DNA of 64,000 nucleotides, from NCBI GenBank assembly GCA_951213105.1, contig OX578134.1, positions 136,375,293 through 136,439,292 on the forward strand. The letters run 5' to 3'. A program made the translations under genes and the position numbers. The notes beneath the pieces are model-generated. The model saw nothing but the letters and a program-made list of their open reading frames with translations, was not told where the DNA came from and did no database searches. Positions 1 through 13,475 of this stretch are shown here, one piece after another. The stretch is from Amaurobius ferox (Eukaryota > Arthropoda > Arachnida > Araneae > Amaurobiidae). The first letter of the stretch is position 1; each line of letters starts with the position of its first letter.

Positions 1-3000
1 GGTGTGCTTCACAGAAAAAAATTCCAAAGGAGAAATTATAATATAGGGGTGCATCGGGATGAGATAGACTTTAATGTGGTATATGCTAAATAATTCGAAA
101 GGAAGAAATGCGCAAATTTAGTTTCCCAATATTTTCTTCTTTAGGGGATTCTGCACACCAAAATATTCGATTTGTCGAATAAATGTGACACGCGAATTAT
201 TAAAAAATTTACATTAATCAGGGGTTGCTTATTGCGAGACCGTTGATTTTCAACGGGTATTCGGCTAGTATATACTAATTGCCAAGTGTCCGTCTGTCTG
301 TCTGTCCGTCTGTCTATCTGTCTGTCTGTCACGCCTTTTTTAGGCACTTCCCGAATAGATAGAGACTTGCAATTTGGTACACGGCTCGGGCGTTCGAGAA
401 AACCCTCTGGAAAAATCGAATTTTTCGAAAACGTTCTTTAGAGGGTGGGGGGCACACCTAAACGTTCCACAATAAAACGTTCGAAAAGTGAAATGATGGG
501 AAAGCATGCTTTGCGAGGAGATAGAGACTTCAAATTTGGTGAATTGGTAAATCATTCGAAAGGAAGAAAGTGTACAGTTTCAGATTTCCAATATTTTCTA
601 CTTAAGAGGATGACGCACTCTAAAACGTTCGAAAAGTGAAATGATAGGAAAGCATGCTTTGCGATGAGATAGGGACTTCAAATTTGGTGTATGGGTAAAC
701 AGTTCAAAATGAAGAAGGTGTGTAATTTCATATTTCCAATATTTTGTATTTAAGGGGTGCCGCACACCAAAATGTTCGATTTACCGAATAAATGAGAAAA
801 GGCTCTTTTAAAATTTGATGGCGGCATGAAATTCGGTATATGGGCTAATTATTTGACGAAAACACCCAAGACGAATATAGTTTTTCAAAAATGCTCGTTT
901 AAGGGGGTGCTCCAGAGTAAGATGCTCGAAAAGTGAATAGATGAAAACCATAATTCGGAATGAGATAGAGATATCAAATTTGGTGTAAGGGTAAATAGTT
1001 TGGAAGGAAGAAAGTGTATAATTTCAGTTTACCAAAATTTTCTACTTTAGGGGGTGCCCCACACTAAAATTTTCGATTTTCGGAATAAAGGAGAAACGCC
1101 CCTTTTAAAACGTGATAGAGGCTTGATATTTGGTATATGGGCGAATCGTCTCATAGAAATCACAAAAAGAATAGATTTTTTCAAAAATGTATAGTTATGG
1201 CGATGGGTACGCCACACAAAAGCATTCGAAAGATGAAATACTAGAAAAGCATAGTTCACGCTGAGATAGAGACTTCAAATTTGGAGTACGGGTAAAAAGC
1301 TGGAAAGGAGGAAAGTGTGCAATTTCAGTTTTCCAACATTTGCTATTGTAGAGGGTGCCGCTCAATAAAATTTTCGATTCGCAGAACAAATGAAAAACGC
1401 CTCCTTTACAATGTGATAGAAGCTTGAAATTTAGTATATGGACTAACTATTTGACAAAAAAACCAAATATGAATACCGTTTGACAAAAATGTTCATTAAC
1501 GGGGTGCTACAGAGAAAAGCGTTCGAAAAGTGAAGTGATAGAAAAAACATGCTTCTCGCTAGTATAGAGACTTCAAATTTGGTGTACGGGTAGATAGTTT
1601 GAAAGGAAGAAAAAGTGAAATTTCAGATTTCCAATATTTGCTACTTTAAAGGGTGCCGCACACTAATATGTTCGATTTTCGGAATAAATGAGGCACACTT
1701 CCTTTTAAATGTGACAGAGGCTTGATATTAGGTATATGGGCCAATCATCTCATAAAAAACCCAAGACAAAGAGAGTTTTTCAAAAATGTTCATTTATGGG
1801 TGTGCTTCACAGAAAAAAATTCCAAAGGAGAAATTATAATATAGGGGTGCATCGGGATGAGATAGACTTTAATGTGGTATATGCTAAATAATTCGAAAGG
1901 AAGAAATGCGCAAATTTAGTTTCCCAATATTTTCTTCTTTAGGGGATTCTGCACACCAAAATATTCGATTTGTCGAATAAATGTGAAACGCGAATTATTA
2001 AAAAATTTACATTAATCAGGGGTTGCTTATTGCGAGACCGTTGATTTTCAACGGGTATTCGGCTAGTATATACTAATTGCCAAGTGTCCGTCTGTCTGTC
2101 TGTCCGTCTGTCTATCTGTCTGTCTGTCACGCCTTTTTTAGGCACTTCCCGAATAGATAGAGACTTGCAATTTGGTACACGGCTCGGGCGTTCGAGAAAA
2201 CCCTCTGGAAAAATCGAATTTTTCGAAAACGTTCTTTAGAGGGTGGAGGGCACACCTAAACGTTCCACAATAAAACGTTCGAAAAGTGAAATGATGGGAA
2301 AGCATGCTTTGCGAGGAGATAGAGACTTCAAATTTGGTGAATTGGTAAATCATTCGAAAGGAAGAAAGTGTACAGTTTCAGATTTCCAATATTTTCTACT
2401 TAAGAGGATGACGCACTGTAAAACGTTCGAAAAGTGAAATGATAGGAAAGCATGCTTTGCGATGAGATAGGGACTTCAAATTTGGTGTATGGGTAAACAG
2501 TTCAAAATGAAGAAGGTGTGTAATTTCATATTTCCAATATTTTGTATTTAAGGGGTGCCGCACACCAAAATGTTCGATTTACCGAATAAATGAGAAAAGG
2601 CTCTTTTAAAATTTGATGGCGGCATGAAATTCGGTATATGGGCTAATTATTTGACGAAAACACCCAAGACGAATATAGTTTTTCAAAAATGCTCGTTTAA
2701 GGGGGTGCTCCAGAGTAAGATGCTCGAAAAGTGAATAGATGAAAACCATAATTCGGAATGAGATAGAGATATCAAATTTGGTGTAAGGGTAAATAGTTTG
2801 GAAGGAAGAAAGTGTATAATTTCAGTTTACCAAAATTTTCTACTTTAGGGGGTGCCCCACACTAAAATTTTCGATTTTCGGAATAAAGGAGAAACGCCCC
2901 TTTTAAAACGTGATAGAGGCTTGATATTTGGTATATGGGCGAATCGTCTCATAGAAATCACAAAAAGAATAGATTTTTTCAAAAATGTATAGTTATGGCG

Positions 3001-6000
3001 ATGGGTACGCCACACAAAAGCATTCGAAAGATGAAATACTAGAAAAGCATAGTTCACGCTGAGATAGAGACTTCAAATTTGGAGTACGGGTAAAAAGCTG
3101 GAAAGGAGGAAAGTGTGCAATTTCAGTTTTCCAACATTTGCTATTGTAGAGGGTGCCGCTCAATAAAATTTTCGATTCGCAGAACAAATGAAAAACGCCT
3201 CCTTTACAATGTGATAGAAGCTTGAAATTTAGTATATGGACTAACTATTTGACAAAAAAACCAAATATGAATACCGTTTGACAAAAATGTTCATTAACGG
3301 GGTGCTACAGAGAAAAGCGTTCGAAAAGTGAAGTGATAGAAAAAACATGCTTCTCGCTAGTATAGAGACTTCAAATTTGGTGTACGGGTAGATAGTTTGA
3401 AAGGAAGAAAAAGTGAAATTTCAGATTTCCAATATTTGCTACTTTAAAGGGTGCCGCACACTAATATGTTCGATTTTCGGAATAAATGAGGCACACTTCC
3501 TTTTAAATGTGACAGAGGCTTGATATTAGGTATATGGGCCAATCATCTCATAAAAAACCCAAGACAAAGAGAGTTTTTCAAAAATGTTCATTTATGGGTG
3601 TGCTTCACAGAAAAAAATTCCAAAGGAGAAATTATAATATAGGGGTGCATCGGGATGAGATAGACTTTAATGTGGTATATGCTAAATAATTCGAAAGGAA
3701 GAAATGCGCAAATTTAATTTCCCAATATTTTCTTCTTTAGGGGATTCTGCACACCAAAATATTCGATTTGTCGAATAAATGTGAAACGCGAATTATTAAA
3801 AAATTTACATTAATCAGGGGTTGCTTATTGCGAGACCGTTGATTTTCAACGGGTATTCGGCTAGTATATACTAATTGCCAAGTGTCCGTCTGTCTGTCTG
3901 TCCGTCTGTCTATCTGTCTGTCTGTCACGCCTTTTTTAGGCACTTCCCGAATAGATAGAGACTTGCAATTTGGTACACGGCTCGGGCGTTCGAGAAAACC
4001 CTCTGGAAAAATCGAATTTTTCGAAAACGTTCTTTAGAGGGTGGGGGGCACACCTAAACGTTCCACAATAAAACGTTCGAAAAGTGAAATGATGGGAAAG
4101 CATGCTTTGCGAGGAGATAGAGACTTCAAATTTGGTGAATTGGTAAATCATTCGAAAGGAAGAAAGTGTACAGTTTCAGATTTCCAATATTTTCTACTTA
4201 AGAGGATGACGCACTCTAAAACGTTCGAAAAGTGAAATGATAGGAAAGCATGCTTTGCGATGAGATAGGGACTTCAAATTTGGTGTATGGGTAAACAGTT
4301 CAAAATGAAGAAGGTGTGTAATTTCATATTTCCAATATTTTGTATTTAAGGGGTGCCGCACACCAAAATGTTCGATTTACCGAATAAATGAGAAAAGGCT
4401 CTTTTAAAATTTGATGGCGGCATGAAATTCGGTATATGGGCTAATTATTTGACGAAAACACCCAAGACGAATATAGTTTTTCAAAAATGCTCGTTTAAGG
4501 GGGTGCTCCAGAGTAAGATGCTCGAAAAGTGAATAGATGAAAACCATAATTCGGAATGAGATAGAGATATCAAATTTGGTGTAAGGGTAAATAGTTTGGA
4601 AGGAAGAAAGTGTATAATTTCAGTTTACCAAAATTTTCTACTTTAGGGGGTGCCCCACACTAAAATTTTCGATTTTCGGAATAAAGGAGAAACGCCCCTT
4701 TTAAAACGTGATAGAGGCTTGATATTTGGTATATGGGCGAATCGTCTCATAGAAATCACAAAAAGAATAGATTTTTTCAAAAATGTATAGTTATGGCGAT
4801 GGGTACGCCACACAAAAGCATTCGAAAGATGAAATACTAGAAAAGCATAGTTCACGCTGAGATAGAGACTTCAAATTTGGAGTACGGGTAAAAAGCTGGA
4901 AAGGAGGAAAGTGTGCAATTTCAGTTTTCCAACATTTGCTATTGTAGAGGGTGCCGCTCAATAAAATTTTCGATTCGCAGAACAAATGAAAAACGCCTCC
5001 TTTACAATGTGATAGAAGCTTGAAATTTAGTATATGGACTAACTATTTGACAAAAAAACCAAATATGAATACCGTTTGACAAAAATGTTCATTAACGGGG
5101 TGCTACAGAGAAAAGCGTTCGAAAAGTGAAGTGATAGAAAAAACATGCTTCTCGCTAGTATAGAGACTTCAAATTTGGTGTACGGGTAGATAGTTTGAAA
5201 GGAAGAAAAAGTGAAATTTCAGATTTCCAATATTTGCTACTTTAAAGGGTGCCGCACACTAATATGTTCGATTTTCGGAATAAATGAGGCACACTTCCTT
5301 TTAAATGTGACAGAGGCTTGATATTAGGTATATGGACCAATCATCTCATAAAAAACCCAAGACAAAGAGAGTTTTTCAAAAATGTTCATTTATGGGTGTG
5401 CTTCACAGAAAAAAATTCCAAAGGAGAAATTATAATATAGGGGTGCATCGGGATGAGATAGACTTTAATGTGGTATATGCTAAATAATTCGAAAGGAAGA
5501 AATGCGCAAATTTAGTTTCCCAATATTTTCTTCTTTAGGGGATTCTGCACACCAAAATATTCGATTTGTCGAATAAATGTGAAACGCGAATTATTAAAAA
5601 ATTTACATTAATCAGGGGTTGCTTATTGCGAGACCGTTGATTTTCAACGGGTATTCGGCTAGTATATACTAATTGCCAAGTGTCCGTCTGTCTGTCTGTC
5701 CGTCTGTCTATCTGTCTGTCTGTCACGCCTTTTTTAGGCACTTCCCGAATAGATAGAGACTTGCAATTTGGTACACGGCTCGGGCGTTCGAGAAAACCCT
5801 CTGGAAAAATCGAATTTTTCGAAAACGTTCTTTAGAGGGTGGAGGGCACACCTAAACGTTCCACAATAAAACGTTCGAAAAGTGAAATGATGGGAAAGCA
5901 TGCTTTGCGAGGAGATAGAGACTTCAAATTTGGTGAATTGGTAAATCATTCGAAAGGAAGAAAGTGTACAGTTTCAGATTTCCAATATTTTCTACTTAAG

Positions 6001-7893
6001 AGGATGACGCACTGTAAAACGTTCGAAAAGTGAAATGATAGGAAAGCATGCTTTGCGATGAGATAGGGACTTCAAATTTGGTGTATGGGTAAACAGTTCA
6101 AAATGAAGAAGGTGTGTAATTTCATATTTCCAATATTTTGTATTTAAGGGGTGCCGCACACCAAAATGTTCGATTTACCGAATAAATGAGAAAAGGCTCT
6201 TTTAAAATTTGATGGCGGCATGAAATTCGGTATATGGGCTAATTATTTGACGAAAACACCCAAGACGAATATAGTTTTTCAAAAATGCTCGTTTAAGGGG
6301 GTGCTCCAGAGTAAGATGCTCGAAAAGTGAATAGATGAAAACCATAATTCGGAATGAGATAGAGATATCAAATTTGGTGTAAGGGTAAATAGTTTGGAAG
6401 GAAGAAAGTGTATAATTTCAGTTTACCAAAATTTTCTACTTTAGGGGGTGCCCCACACTAAAATTTTCGATTTTCGGAATAAAGGAGAAACGCCCCTTTT
6501 AAAACGTGATAGAGGCTTGATATTTGGTATATGGGCGAATCGTCTCATAGAAATCACAAAAAGAATAGATTTTTTCAAAAATGTATAGTTATGGCGATGG
6601 GTACGCCACACAAAAGCATTCGAAAGATGAAATACTAGAAAAGCATAGTTCACGCTGAGATAGAGACTTCAAATTTGGAGTACGGGTAAAAAGCTGGAAA
6701 GGAGGAAAGTGTGCAATTTCAGTTTTCCAACATTTGCTATTGTAGAGGGTGCCGCTCAATAAAATTTTCGATTCGCAGAACAAATGAAAAACGCCTCCTT
6801 TACAATGTGATAGAAGCTTGAAATTTAGTATATGGACTAACTATTTGACAAAAAAACCAAATATGAATACCGTTTGACAAAAATGTTCATTAACGGGGTG
6901 CTACAGAGAAAAGCGTTCGAAAAGTGAAGTGATAGAAAAAACATGCTTCTCGCTAGTATAGAGACTTCAAATTTGGTGTACGGGTAGATAGTTTGAAAGG
7001 AAGAAAAAGTGAAATTTCAGATTTCCAATATTTGCTACTTTAAAGGGTGCCGCACACTAATATGTTCGATTTTCGGAATAAATGAGGCACACTTCCTTTT
7101 AAATGTGACAGAGGCTTGATATTAGGTATATGGGCCAATCATCTCATAAAAAACCCAAGACAAAGAGAGTTTTTCAAAAATGTTCATTTATGGGTGTGCT
7201 TCACAGAAAAAAATTCCAAAGGAGAAATTATAATATAGGGGTGCATCGGGATGAGATAGACTTTAATGTGGTATATGCTAAATAATTCGAAAGGAAGAAA
7301 TGCGCAAATTTAGTTTCCCAATATTTTCTTCTTTAGGGGATTCTGCACACCAAAATATTCGATTTGTCGAATAAATGTGAAACGCGAATTATTAAAAAAT
7401 TTACATTAATCAGGGGTTGCTTATTGCGAGACCGTTGATTTTCAACGGGTATTCGGCTAGTATATACTAATTGCCAAGTGTCCGTCTGTCTGTCTGTCCG
7501 TCTGTCTATCTGTCTGTCTGTCACGCCTTTTTTAGGCACTTCCCGAATAGATAGAGACTTGCAATTTGGTACACGGCTCGGGCGTTCGAGAAAACCCTCT
7601 GGAAAAATCGAATTTTTCGAAAACGTTCTTTAGAGGGGGGGGGGGGGCACACCTAAACGTTCCACAATAAAACGTTCGAAAAGTGAAATGATGGGAAAGC
7701 ATGCTTTGCGAGGAGATAGAGACTTCAAATTTGGTGAATTGGTAAATCATTCGAAAGGAAGAAAGTGTACAGTTTCAGATTTCCAATATTTTCTACTTAA
7801 GAGGATGACGCACTCTAAAACGTTCGAAAAGTGAAATGATAGGAAAGCATGCTTTGCGATGAGATAGGGACTTCAAATTTGGTGTATGGGTAA
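1..7893. repeat. Higher-order satellite array, 1,798-bp unit, about 4.4 copies
   Basis: The sequence repeats almost exactly every 1,798 bases: units begin at 1, 1799, 3597, 5395 and 7193. The fifth copy stops matching near 7893. The left edge lies outside the window. Each unit contains about 12 diverged monomers of roughly 150 bp recognisable by a core around gatagagacttcaaatttgg, plus one TCTG-rich stretch (290-330 in copy 1) and one short hairpin (240-256). Copies differ by only a few substitutions, so expansion is recent or homogenised. Short open frames on both strands recur identically in each unit and are satellite shadows. The fifth copy has its G-run at 7635-7647 lengthened to 13 G, which accounts for a 3-base offset. 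Confidence 0.97.
240..256. repeat. Conserved 7-bp-stem hairpin in the satellite unit (7 copies)
   Basis: Two copies of ccgttga and tcaacgg flank a three-base loop, giving a perfect 7-bp stem. It occurs at 240-256, 2038-2054, 3836-3852, 5634-5650, 7432-7448, 9954-9970 and 11901-11917. In the 9954 copy the loop changes from ttt to tat while the stem is kept. It always sits upstream of a ctagtata motif, and in most copies a (TCTG)n run follows. The role is unknown. Confidence 0.85.
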
Positions 7894-10005
7894 ATCGTTC
7901 AAAAGGAAGAAAGTGTGCAATTTCAAATTTCCAATATTTCCTACTTAAGGGGGTGTCGCTCACCAAGATGTTCTATTTTTCGAATAAATGAGAAACGGCT
8001 TCTTTAAAATTTGATAGAGGCTTGAAATTTGGTATATGGGCTAATCATTTGAGGGAAACACGCAAAAAGAAAATAGTTTTTCAAAAATGTTCGTTTAAGG
8101 AGGTGCTCCAGAGTGAAACGTTCGAAAAGTGAATTGATAAAAACAATGCTTCGAAATGAGATATATATATCACAAATTTGGTGTAAGGGTAAATAGTTTG
8201 AAAGAAGAAAGTGCAAAATTTCAGATTTCCAATATTTTCTACTTTAAGGGGTGCGCACACTAATATGTTTGATTTTCCGAATAAATGAGGCACGCTTCGT
8301 TTTAAATGTGATATAGGCTTGATATTTGGTAATATATACTATTGGTCTATCTATCTATCTATATATATATACTAATTGCTAAGTGTCCATCCGTCTGTCC
8401 GTCTGTCTGTCACGCTTTTTTAGGCACTTCCCGAATAGATAGAGACTTGCAATTTGGTACACGGCTCGGCCGTTCGATAAAACCCCCTGGAAATATCGAA
8501 TTTTTCGAAAACGTTCTATAGAGGGGGTGGGTTCCAAAAGGTTCGAAAACTGAAATGATGGGAAAGGATGCTTTGCGATGAGATAGAGACTTCAAATTTG
8601 GTGTATGGGTAAACCGTTTGAAAGGAAAAAAGTGTACAATTTCAGATTTCGAATATTTTCTACTTAAGGGGGTGCCTCACACCAAAATATTCGATTTACC
8701 GAATAAATGAGAAAAGGCTTCTTTAAAATTTGATACAGGCTTGAAATTTGGTATATGCGCTAATCATCTGAAAAAAACACACAAAACGAATATAATTTTC
8801 TTAAATATTCGTTTAGGGGTTGCTCCACACCAAAACGTTCGAAAAGTGAAATGATAGGAAAGTATGCTTTGCGATAAGATAGAGACTTCAAATTTGGTGT
8901 ATGGATAAACCGTTTGAAAGGAAGAAAGTGTACAATTTCATATTTCGAATATTTTCTACTTAAGGGGGTGCTGCACTCCAAAATGTTCGATTTACCGAAT
9001 AAATGAGAAACGACTACATTAAAATTTGATTGAGGCTTGATATTTGGTATATGGGTGAATAATGTGATAGTAAACCCAATGAAAATGGATTTTTTTCAAA
9101 AATGCATATTTAAGGGCCTGGGGACTGTACACAAAAACATTCTAAGGGTGAATTGATAGAAAAAGCATGCTTGGCTATGAGATAGAGACTTTAAGTATGG
9201 TGTAGGGGTAAATAGTTGGAAAGGTAGAAAGTGTGCAATTTCAGTTTTCCAAAATTTGCTGTTGTAGGGGGTGCCGCTTACTAAAATATTCGATTTGTCG
9301 AACAAACTGAAAACGCCTCCTTTACAATGTGATAGAGGCTTGAAACTTAGTATATGGGCTCATCATTTGAAAAACAAACCCAGGATGAATACGGTTTTTC
9401 AAAAATGTTCATTTAAGAGGGTGCGACACAGAAAAACGTTCAAAAGATGAAGTGATAGAAAAAGATGCTTCCCGATAAGATAGAGACTTCAAATTTGGTG
9501 TACGGGGAGATAGTTTGAAATGAAGAAAGTGTGCATTTTCAAATTTCCAATATTTGCTACTTTAGGGTGTGCCGCACACCAATATGCTCGATTTTCCGAA
9601 TAATGAGATACTCTTCCTTTTAAATGTGATACAGACTTGATATTTGCTATATAAGCCAATCATCAGATAAAACACTCAAGATGAACAGACTTTTTAAGAA
9701 ATGTTCATTTATGGGTCTGCTCCACAGGAAAACATTTGAAAGGGGAAATGATAAATTAGCAAGCTTCGGAGTGAGATAGAGACTTTAATTTGGTGTACGG
9801 ATATATAGTTCTAAAGGAAGAAGTCCGGAATTTAAATTTTCCAATATTTTCTTCTTTAGGGGTTCTGCACACCAAAATATTGGAGTTGCCGAATAAATGT
9901 GAAACCCGAATTATTCGAAAATTTACATTATTCAGCTGTTGCTTATTGTAAGACCGTTGATATTCAACGGGTATTCTTCTAGTATATACTAATTGCCAAG
10001 TGTCC

Positions 10006-10038
<33 letters not shown>

Positions 10039-11932
10039 CCTCTCACGCTTTTTACAGGCACTTCCCGAATAGATAGAGACTTGCAATTTGGTACACGGCT
10101 CGGTCGTTCGATAAAAACCCCTGGAAAAATCGAATTTTCCGAAAACGTTCTATAGAGGGGGTGCCCCACACCAAAACGTTCGAAAAGTAAAAAGTTTTGA
10201 AAGCATACTTTGCAATGAGATAGAGACTTCAAATTTGGTGTATAGGTAAATCCTTCGAAAAGAAGAAAGTGTGCAATTTCAGATTTCCAATATTTTCTAC
10301 TTAAGGGGTGCCGCACACCAAAACGTTCGAAAAGTGAAATGATAGGAAAGCATGCTTTGCGATAAGATAGAGACTTCAAATTCGGTGTATGGGTAAACCG
10401 TTCAAAAGGAAGAAAGTGTGCAATTTCAGATTTCCATTATTTTCTACTTAAGGGGGTGCCGCACACCAAAACTTTCGAAAAGTGAAATGATAGGAAAGCA
10501 TGCTTTGCGATGAGATAGAGACTCCAAATTTGGTGTATGGGTAAATCGTTCGAAAGGAAGAAAGTGCGCAATTTCAGATTACCAATATTTTCTATACTTA
10601 AGGGGGTGCCGTACACCAAAATTTTCGATGTACCGAATAAATGAGAAACGGCTCTTTTAAAATTTGATAGAGGCTTGAAATTAGGTATATGGATTAATCA
10701 TTTGATGAAAACACCCAAGACGAATATAGTTTTTCAAAAACGTTCGTTTAAGGGGGTGCTCTAGAGTAAAACGTTCGAAAGGTGAATTGATAAGAAAACA
10801 TACTGCGGGATGAGATAGAGATTTGAAATTTGGTGTGCCGGTAGATAGTTTGGAAGGAAAGAAGTGTACAATTTCAGTTTTCCAATATTTTATACTTTAA
10901 GGGGTGTCGCACACAAAAATGTTCGATTTTCGGACTGAAGTAGAAATATCCCTTTTAGAACGAGATATATGCTTGATATTTGGTATATGGGCGAATCATT
11001 TGATAGAAAACCCAAGAAGAATGGAGCTTTTCAAAAATATATATTTAAGGGGGGTGGATACTCCACAGAAAAACATTCGAAGAGTTAAATGATAGAAAAG
11101 TATACTTCGCGATGAGTTAGAGACTTCAAATTTGGTATACGGGTATATAGTTTGAAAGGAAAAATGTGGGCAATTTCACTTTACAAACATTTGCTATTGT
11201 AGGGGGTGCCGCACACTAATATGTTCGATTTCACGAACAACTTAAAAACGCCTCCTTTAGAGTGTGATAGAAGCTTGAAATTTAGTATATGGGCTAATCA
11301 TGTGATAAAAAACCCCTAAGATTATTACAGTTTTTCAAAAATGATCATTTAAGGGGGTGCAACACAGAAAAACGTAAAAACTTTCGAAATATGAAGTGAT
11401 AGAAAACTATGCTCAACAATAGGATAGAGATATCAAATTTGGTATACTGGTAGATTCTTTGAAAGGAAGAAAGTGTGCAAATTTCAGATTTCCAATATTT
11501 GCTACTTTAGGGGGTGTCGCACGCTAATATGTTCGATTTTCGGAATAAATGAGACACTCTTGCTTTTAAATGTGATAGAGGCTTGATATTTGGTATATGG
11601 GCCAATCTTCTGATAAAATACACAACACGAACAGAGTTTTTCAAAAATGTTCATTTATGGGGGTGCTCCAAAGAAAAACGTTGGAAAGGGGAGATGATAA
11701 AATAGTATGCTTCGGGATGAGATAGAGATTTTAATTTGGTGTACTGGTAGATAATTCGAAAGGACGTCGTGCGCAATTTAAATTTTCTAATATTTTCTTC
11801 TTTAGGGGCTTCTGCACACTAAAGTATTCGATTTGCCGAATAAATGTGAAACACGAATTATGTAAACATTTACATTATTCAGGGGTTGCTTATTGCTAGA
11901 CCGTTGATTTTCAACGGGTATTCGGCTAGTAT
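7894..11932. repeat. Diverged monomeric satellite, about 150-bp monomers in A/B alternation
   Basis: The same monomer family as the array to the left continues here without the 1,798-bp period. Two monomer types alternate. Type A carries gatagagacttcaaatttgg and ends near tgttcgattttccgaataaa. Type B carries gatagaggcttgaaatttgg and ends near a gtgctccacag motif followed by acgttcgaaaagtgaa. Together they make a dimer of roughly 300 bp. TCTG-rich segments recur at about 8385-8415 and 10003-10045. The array ends at about 11932 inside a ctagtata motif, where the first Penelope-like palindrome begins. A 207-codon open frame on the minus strand (9756-10379) runs across several monomers; it is not treated as a gene. 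Confidence 0.92.
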
Positions 11933-13475
11933 AAATACTAAAAGCGCTATTATACATTTAAAAACGCTATTATACATTTAAAAACATAAATTACCATTAG
12001 TTTAGTACCAAAAACATAAGTTTTAACCATCACCATCACGGCTTCAATCAGTATTAAAAACTTCACCACACGTGACTCACCACACGTACATTACATCTAC
12101 CTTTACATAACCTCTTAAATGATCAGCCCTCTCAAAGTCAATTTCAACCTCTCTACTTTCGCAGGCAAGTAGATACTGTTATGCTCTATTTCCCTCATGC
12201 GGTTTTTTCCAGTAAGTTTGCGTTGCTAACTTCATTGTAGTGCATACAAAGTTATTCAAGAATACCTAAAATCTCGTTCAAATGAGATCTCTCATGATAT
12301 TTCCATGCAGAGCATACTTGTCTTGCCAAGACAAAACGTGAGTATACTTTCTCGATTGCCATCTCAATGAATGCCATGTCTCCCTTTTTTCTTATTTCCT
12401 CGTTTTAATAATTCGTAGATGTCTCACCATGCCATTTCTAATAATATTTCGAAAAAGTTATTTAAGTATATTGGAATCCCATTGTATCAAGTTGTTGATA
12501 TTAAATCCGAAGGTAGTACGCTTATCATAGATGTTGATCTCAAGTTTGTTGTCCTTATTATATATGAAAACATTATGTACAACGGAACCGAGTTTTATCA
12601 ACAAAAATTGGGCATCCCCATGTGGGGAGGTAGCTCATCAGCATTGGCAGACTTGTGAGATACTTTCGTATTTATATAAATACATCAAAATAACGAAATT
12701 ATCTTTTTCCGGTACGTGGACGCTTTGTTAAATGCAACAACGGATCCAAAGTACAACTTCGAGTTCAGCGTATACCCAGAAAACTTGGAATTGATAAAAA
12801 CGAAATTTGAAGATAATGGAAGCATTAACTTCTTAGATTTAAACATTTCCCACAATAAGGACAACAAACTTGAGATCGACATCTATGAAAACCTTCGAGT
12901 TTAATATCAACAACTAGATACATTGGGATTCCAATATACATAAACAAATTTTTCGAAATATTATTAGAAATGGCATGGTGAGACATCTACGAATTATTTA
13001 CAACGAGTAAATACGAAAAAAGGGAGACATGGCATTCATTGAGATGGCAATCGAGAAAAGATACCGACGTTTTTTCTTGAAAAGACAAGTATGCTCTGCA
13101 TGTAAATATCAAGAGAGATCTCATTTGCACGAGATTTTGGGTATTCTTGAATAACTTATGCACTACAATGAAGTTGGCACCGTATGCACTACAATGAGGT
13201 TGGCACCGCAAACTTACTGGGAAAAACCGAATGAGGAAAATAGATCATAACAGTATCTACTCCCCTGCGAAAGTAGAGAGGTTGAAATTGACTTTGAGGG
13301 AGCTGATTATTTGAGAAGTTATGCGAAGGTAGATATAGTGTACGTGTGGCGAATCATTTTAAAGTTTTTAATATTGATTGAAGTCGTGATGGTGATGGTT
13401 AAAACTTTATGATAATGGTAATTTATGTTTTTAAATGTGTAATAGCGTTTTTAAATGTATAATAGCGCTTTTATT
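11933..13475 (+). mobile_element. Penelope-like element palindrome 1 (PLE-p1)
   Basis: Two arms are imperfect reverse complements: 11941-12508 and 12899-13473, separated by a spacer of about 390 bp. The outermost arm sequence, built on aatagcgctttt and tttaaatgtataatagcg, is present at both ends in opposite orientation. The longer, sense copy reads left to right and holds a reverse-transcriptase fragment. The left arm is a 3'-end fragment in the opposite sense, so both outer ends are element 3' ends. The right arm carries a local 26-bp tandem duplication at about 13159-13210. The left end directly abuts the satellite array. Confidence 0.8.
12509..13120 (+). pseudogene. Decayed Penelope-type reverse transcriptase fragment (p1)
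   Basis: Reverse transcriptase of a retroelement, here only palm and thumb remnants. Frames 12419-12658 and 12716-12904 are two pieces of one protein. The first carries the motif B region (YNGTEFYQQKLGIPMWGG). The second begins with FFRYVDA, where active Penelope enzymes have YVDD, and continues through a SINFLDLNISH block. A third frame past 12905 reads IHWDSNIHKQIFRNII, matching the IFRN block of the neighbouring elements. A stop after 12658, frameshifts and loss of the second catalytic Asp (Asp to Ala) make it inactive. The N-terminal part, including motif A, is absent because the copy is 5'-truncated at the palindrome junction. The first 30 or so codons of the 12419 frame are antisense arm sequence and not protein. 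Confidence 0.8.

Noticed and set aside
240..330. CRISPR-like array of spaced repeats in the satellite
   Set aside because: Repeats are contiguous diverged monomers in a eukaryotic satellite with no unique spacers.
141..7750. Repeated 60-72-codon frames on both strands in the first 7.8 kb
   Set aside because: They recur at exactly 1,798-base intervals, have no motif and lie in satellite DNA; they are shadows of the repeat.
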